From assembly GCF_026020075.1 (NCBI RefSeq), contig NZ_CP102772.1, forward strand, positions 62,001-126,000: a DNA stretch of 64,000 nucleotides. The letters are read 5' to 3'. Position numbers and translations under genes: made by a program. The stretch is from Bosea sp. NBC_00550. GTDB taxonomy: Bacteria; Pseudomonadota; Alphaproteobacteria; Rhizobiales; Beijerinckiaceae. The notes beneath the pieces were generated by a model. The model made no database searches and was not told the origin of the DNA. It worked only from the letters and a program-made list of their open reading frames with translations. Below are positions 60,972 through 64,000 of the stretch, piece by piece (the first letter of the stretch is position 1; each line of letters starts with the position of its first letter).

Positions 60972-61103
60972 GGCGCCAGTTAGCAAGCAGGCGCCGCGGG
61001 CGACAAGGCATCCCGCGCATCACTTGCATCATCACTGTGTCATGCAGGCATCTTGAAGATTTGGGCCTGTGATGAGACGACTTGGCGAATGAAGGGCGTG
61101 GTG

Positions 61104-62252
61104 ATGCGGCTTCGTGGTGTTCTGTTGGCGTTGGTGCTGCCGCTGCTCGTGGCCGCCTGTGCAACGCCGCGCGTGCTGGAACTGACCCAGGCGCCGGCCG
61201 CCGATATCGCCGGAAAGGTCGAAATCTACGTTGCGACGACGCGTGAGCCTTCGGCGCAGCCCGTCTACTTCAGCGGCGAGCGCGGCCCCAAGCTGTCCTT
61301 CGCCCGGCTCGACATCAACGTTCCGCGCGACCACAAGGCCGGCAATCTCGAGCTGCCGAGCTCGGGACCGGGCGATCCGGCCAAGCACTTCACTGCCACC
61401 CATGTCCAGCGGCTCGATCTCGCGCCCATCGTCTCCGATGTGCGCAGGGAGCTGCAGCGGCGTCCGGCCTCGCAGCGCGACGTGCTGGTCTTTGTACACG
61501 GCTACAATACGAATTTCGCCGATGCCGCCTATCGCTTCGCCCAGATCGTCTATGATTCCGGCTTCAAGGGCGTGCCGGTGCTGTTCTCATGGCCGTCGCG
61601 CGGCGAACTCCTCGCCTATCCCTACGATCGCGAGAGCGCCTTTTACTCGCGCGATTTCCTCGAAGGGAATTTGCGGGCGATCGCGCGCGATCTCGGCACC
61701 TCGCGCATGGATATCCTCGCCCATTCGATGGGGACGCTGCTGACGCTGGAAACGTTGCGCCAGGCCGCGATCCGTGGCGACGGCGCTTTCGGCGGCAAAC
61801 TGCGCGACGTGATGCTCGCGGCGCCCGACGTCGATCTCGACGTCTTCAAGACGCAGATGAATCAGATCAGGCGACCAGTTACCGTCTTCGTTTCGGCCGA
61901 CGACAGGGCGCTCGACTTCTCCCGTCGCTTCGCCGGTGACAAGAGGCGCCTCGGCGCCGTTTCGGCGAAGGATGCGGAGATCGTGGCCGAGCTGGAGAAG
62001 CTCGGCGTGCGTATTGTCGATATCTCCGAGGTGACGTCGGCCGACAGCCTGAACCACGCCAAGTTCGCCTCCTCGCCCAAGGTCGTGCAGCTCATCGGTG
62101 AGCGGTTGCGGCAGGACAAGGGGATCGGCTTCGCCGGGCCGCAATTCGGCGATCGGATCGGCGATGTTGCAGGCGGCGTCGTCGGCACGGTGGGCTCGAC
62201 GGTCGGGTTGGTCGTGACCGCGCCGTTGACGATCCTGTCCGGCGGACGCTGA
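61104..62252 (+). CDS. Alpha/beta hydrolase lipoprotein, DUF900 family (first of tandem pair)
   Basis: 382 residues. MRLRGVLLALVLPLLVAAC is a lipoprotein signal with the lipobox VAAC (Cys19). VEIYVATTREPSAQPVYFSG is the DUF900 start, VLVFVHGYNTNFADAAYRFA gives the oxyanion loop, MDILAHSMGTLLTLETLR the nucleophile (AHSMG), and TSADSLNHAKFASS the histidine. The glycine-rich C-terminal tail (GDRIGDVAGGVVGTVGSTVGLVV) may insert in a membrane. The ATG at 61104 (with aaggg upstream) is preferred to 61089. Probably an envelope-located esterase. The second paralogue follows 120 bp later. Confidence 0.85.
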   Translation: MRLRGVLLALVLPLLVAACATPRVLELTQAPAADIAGKVEIYVATTREPSAQPVYFSGERGPKLSFARLDINVPRDHKAGNLELPSSGPGDPAKHFTATHVQRLDLAPIVSDVRRELQRRPASQRDVLVFVHGYNTNFADAAYRFAQIVYDSGFKGVPVLFSWPSRGELLAYPYDRESAFYSRDFLEGNLRAIARDLGTSRMDILAHSMGTLLTLETLRQAAIRGDGAFGGKLRDVMLAAPDVDLDVFKTQMNQIRRPVTVFVSADDRALDFSRRFAGDKRRLGAVSAKDAEIVAELEKLGVRIVDISEVTSADSLNHAKFASSPKVVQLIGERLRQDKGIGFAGPQFGDRIGDVAGGVVGTVGSTVGLVVTAPLTILSGGR

Positions 62253-62281
62253 TGTCACATCGCTGCAACGACCGCGAACCT

Positions 62282-62298
62282 CCGCGCGCTGAGCGCGG
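62282..62298 (+). terminator. Short GC-rich hairpin after the first DUF900 gene
   Basis: ccgcgc/gcgcgg stem with a gctga loop, 29 bp past the stop codon; a perfect gcccttaagggc palindrome (62327-62338) lies further on in the 120-bp gap. Weak evidence for termination. Confidence 0.35.
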
Positions 62299-62372
62299 GC
62301 TCGCCGCATTCTGGCCGCGTTAGCCTGCCCTTAAGGGCGCGGCCGGCCAGTTCGGCCCTCACGTTTGATCGG

Positions 62373-63389
62373 ATGCCTGTCACCATGCCTGTCACGAGGC
62401 GCGCCTTTTCATGCCGTTCGCTGGCGCTCGCCACATTGCTGCCGCTCGGGCTCGCCGCCTGCGCGCAGAGCGAGGCGAGCGTTTCGCCCTTCAGCGAGCC
62501 CGAGAGGGCCGACACCTCGTCGCTCGGCAAGGATCCGCGGCTACTGGTGATGACGACGCGCAGATCGACAGGCAATGCCCCACCGTATTTCGGCACCGAT
62601 CGCGGAGCACTGACCTTTGCCGAGGTGCGCCTGTCCCCGCCCGGGCGCGGCATCACGGGGCGGGTCTCGTCCGCCGTGAGCGGCGATTGGGCTGTGCTCG
62701 GTGTCGGCCGCGAGGTGACCAACGAGGCGGCCCGTGCGCTCTCCGAAGCCGTCAACGGCCGCGACGTGCTGCTCTTTGTCCACGGCTTCAACGAGACGTT
62801 CGAATCGGCGGCGCGCAGCGCCGGCCAGCTTTCGCATTCGCTCGAATTTCAGGGCCGTACGGTGCTCTTCACCTGGCCGTCGGGCGGCAAGCTCTTCGAC
62901 TATGCCTATGATCGGGAGAGCGCGCTCTGGTCGCGCGATGGCTTCGCCCAGACCCTGCAGGCGCTCGTCGCCAACCCCACGGTCGGGCGCATCCACATCG
63001 TCGCCCACTCGATGGGAACCTTCCTGACGCTGGAAGGGCTGCGCGAGTTGCGCGATTCCCAGGATGTCTATGCGCGGATCGGCTCCGTGGTGCTGGCCTC
63101 GCCCGATGTCGACATCGACGCCTTCGAGCAGACGGTGAAGCGGCTCGGCCCGCTGGCGCAGCGCATGACCGTGATCATCGATCCGGGTGACCGTGCGCTG
63201 GCGGTCTCCGCGCGCATCGCCGGCGGCGTCGCTCGCGCCGGTGCTGCCGATCGCTCGCGGCTCGATGCATTGGGCGTGCGCGTCGCCGACACCTCCGGCC
63301 GGGGCTGGAGCATGCTGCGCCATGACCTGTTCCTGTCGAACAGCGAGGTCACGCAGGTCGTGCGCCGGGCGATGGAACGCGGCGTCTGA
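62373..63389 (+). CDS. Alpha/beta hydrolase lipoprotein, DUF900 family (second of tandem pair)
   Basis: 338 residues, paralogue of the preceding gene. The signal peptide ends in the lipobox GLAAC (Cys30). LLVMTTRRSTGNAPPYFGTD is the DUF900 start, VLLFVHGFNETFESAARSAG the oxyanion loop, IHIVAHSMGTFLTLEGLREL the nucleophile and WSMLRHDLFLSN the histidine. It lacks the glycine-rich tail of its neighbour. An MPVT duplication at the N-terminus (ATGs at 62373 and 62385) leaves the start ambiguous. Cell-envelope hydrolase of unknown substrate; convergent with the Lrp gene, with no gap. Confidence 0.85.
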   Translation: MPVTMPVTRRAFSCRSLALATLLPLGLAACAQSEASVSPFSEPERADTSSLGKDPRLLVMTTRRSTGNAPPYFGTDRGALTFAEVRLSPPGRGITGRVSSAVSGDWAVLGVGREVTNEAARALSEAVNGRDVLLFVHGFNETFESAARSAGQLSHSLEFQGRTVLFTWPSGGKLFDYAYDRESALWSRDGFAQTLQALVANPTVGRIHIVAHSMGTFLTLEGLRELRDSQDVYARIGSVVLASPDVDIDAFEQTVKRLGPLAQRMTVIIDPGDRALAVSARIAGGVARAGAADRSRLDALGVRVADTSGRGWSMLRHDLFLSNSEVTQVVRRAMERGV

Positions 63390-63848
63390 TCAGATCGGCG
63401 GCAGGCCGGAGCGCTTCTTGATCGTCGCCAGAGCGAAGTTGGATTCGACCGACTGGATGCATTTCAGCCGCGTCGCCTTCTGCTTCAGGAAGCGCTCATA
63501 GCCTTCGATGCCGTCGGTGACGACGCGCAGCAGGTAGTCCTGCGAGCCGGTCATGAGGTAGCATTCGGCAACTTCGCTCCAGCCTTCGACCGCCTTCTCG
63601 AATTCGGCGATCTGCTCCTGGTTCTGCTGCGTCAGCCGCACCGAGACGAAGACGCTGAACGGCAGCCCGTAGGCCTTGGGGTCGACGATCGCGGCATAGC
63701 CCTGGATGACGCCGGTCTCTTCGAGTCGTTTGAGGCGGCGCAGGCAGGGTGTCGGCGAGAGCCCGACCCGCTGCGAGAGGTCCTGGTTGGTGATCCGGCC
63801 ATCCTCGCGCAGCACGGCGAGGATTCGGCGATCGATCGTGTCGAGCAT
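63390..63848 (-). CDS. Lrp/AsnC-family transcriptional regulator
   Basis: 152 residues. A helix-turn-helix at residues 3-50 (MLDTIDRRILAVLREDGRIT, NQDLSQRVGLSPTPCLRRLK) is followed by a RAM ligand-binding domain (VFVSVRLTQQNQEQIAEF, CYLMTGSQDYLLRVV). The start at 63848 has a ggag ribosome site; the ATG at 63860 overlaps that site and is less likely. Lrp-type regulators often control a divergent amino-acid catabolism gene. Here a gene starts on the plus strand at 63991 and an AT-rich palindrome lies between, which fits that pattern. Confidence 0.93.
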   Translation of the reverse strand: MLDTIDRRILAVLREDGRITNQDLSQRVGLSPTPCLRRLKRLEETGVIQGYAAIVDPKAYGLPFSVFVSVRLTQQNQEQIAEFEKAVEGWSEVAECYLMTGSQDYLLRVVTDGIEGYERFLKQKATRLKCIQSVESNFALATIKKRSGLPPI

Positions 63849-63937
63849 GATATGCTCCATATGAAGACAAGATGAGCAGGAAGATGCGCATCAGGGTGTA
63901 GGACGAGCTTCATCGACCAAGCAATGGCGCTGCGAGA

Positions 63938-63947
63938 AGAATATTCT
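63938..63947. promoter_or_regulatory. Perfect palindrome agaatattct, candidate Lrp operator
   Basis: A 10-bp symmetric AT-rich core between the divergent Lrp gene and the next plus-strand gene; the central AATATT resembles the A/T core of Lrp consensus sites. Could be chance. Confidence 0.4.
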
Positions 63948-63990
63948 GGGTTCTGGAAAACGACCGCCGCAGGCACATAGGGAGAAGGCC

Positions 63991-64000
63991 ATGAGCGACG
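63991..64000 (+). CDS. First codons of a gene divergent from the Lrp regulator (truncated by the window end)
   Basis: ATG AGC GAC with a gggagaagg ribosome site nine bases upstream. Only three codons are visible, so no product call is possible. By position it is the probable target of the adjacent Lrp-type regulator. Confidence 0.6.

Noticed and set aside
1..64000. CRISPR arrays, tRNA or rRNA genes, prophage
   Set aside because: I saw no short direct repeats with unique spacers, no tRNA cloverleaf or CCA-type segments in the intergenic gaps, and no phage structural or integrase genes. The VgrG-like protein alone is not enough to call a prophage.

Overview
The window is dense, high-GC (mid-60s percent by eye) chromosomal DNA with short intergenic gaps, an alphaproteobacterial gene set and several families of imperfect palindromes at gene ends. 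A homologue of the very large growth-pole-ring (GPR) protein of Agrobacterium, found in polar-growing Hyphomicrobiales, together with SoxR, MlaE/F/D, a TIGR03808 protein and a Rhizobium-type asparaginase, points to Hyphomicrobiales. A Bosea- or Methylobacterium-like genome is my guess; no rRNA gene is present to settle it. I saw no tRNA, rRNA, CRISPR array, prophage or classical insertion sequence.

Layout. 1-4.1 kb (+): a carbamoyl/D-amino-acid operon (D-carbamoylase, amidohydrolase, GNAT, RidA, D-threonine aldolase/D-serine dehydratase-type PLP enzyme) closed by a 13-bp hairpin. 4.2-11.5 kb (-): an orphan spike-like beta-repeat protein, then a peptide importer (binding protein and two permeases, no ATPase) followed by gamma-glutamyltransferase and a DUF1028 protein. 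This transcription unit is interrupted by a 515-bp cassette in which a GIY-YIG nuclease gene lies between two 59-bp inverted hairpin repeats. 11.8-16.1 kb (+): otnK, malonyl-CoA decarboxylase and malonyl-CoA synthetase. 16.3-19.9 kb: an MBL-fold hydrolase, a SoxR/FMN-reductase divergent pair with a readable SoxR-type promoter, and a creatininase-family/NAD(P)-binding pair. 20.2-23.0 kb (+): an NMT1-type ABC importer. 24.3-28.0 kb (+): an MCE lipid transport operon (mlaE-mlaF-mlaD-lipoprotein). 28.2 kb: an orphan DnaB-like ATPase.

29.2-35.3 kb (-): the 2035-residue GPR-like protein, which contains about 17 tandem 22-residue units and 8 tandem 33-residue units, both multiples of 11. 35.5-39.3 kb: an Hpt protein, ferredoxin, universal stress protein, membrane protein, VWA (CoxE-like) protein and HU. 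39.6-50.9 kb: a purine block, with xdhA-xdhB-xdhC and a four-gene nucleoside-type importer apparently in one minus-strand operon, and guanine deaminase divergent from it. 50.9-64 kb: D-amino-acid transaminase, a peptide-binding protein, malic enzyme fused to a phosphotransacetylase-like domain, a stand-alone Lrp RAM-domain protein, a kynurenine-formamidase-like hydrolase, a class 3 asparaginase, a TIGR03808 beta-helix protein, MeaB, two tandem DUF900 lipoprotein hydrolases, an Lrp regulator and the first codons of a divergent gene.

The overall theme is scavenging of organic nitrogen (D-amino acids, carbamoyl compounds, gamma-glutamyl peptides, purines, asparagine) plus envelope and polar-growth functions. 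The most unusual item is the GIY-YIG cassette. It has the layout of a REP/RAYT element, but with a different nuclease family.
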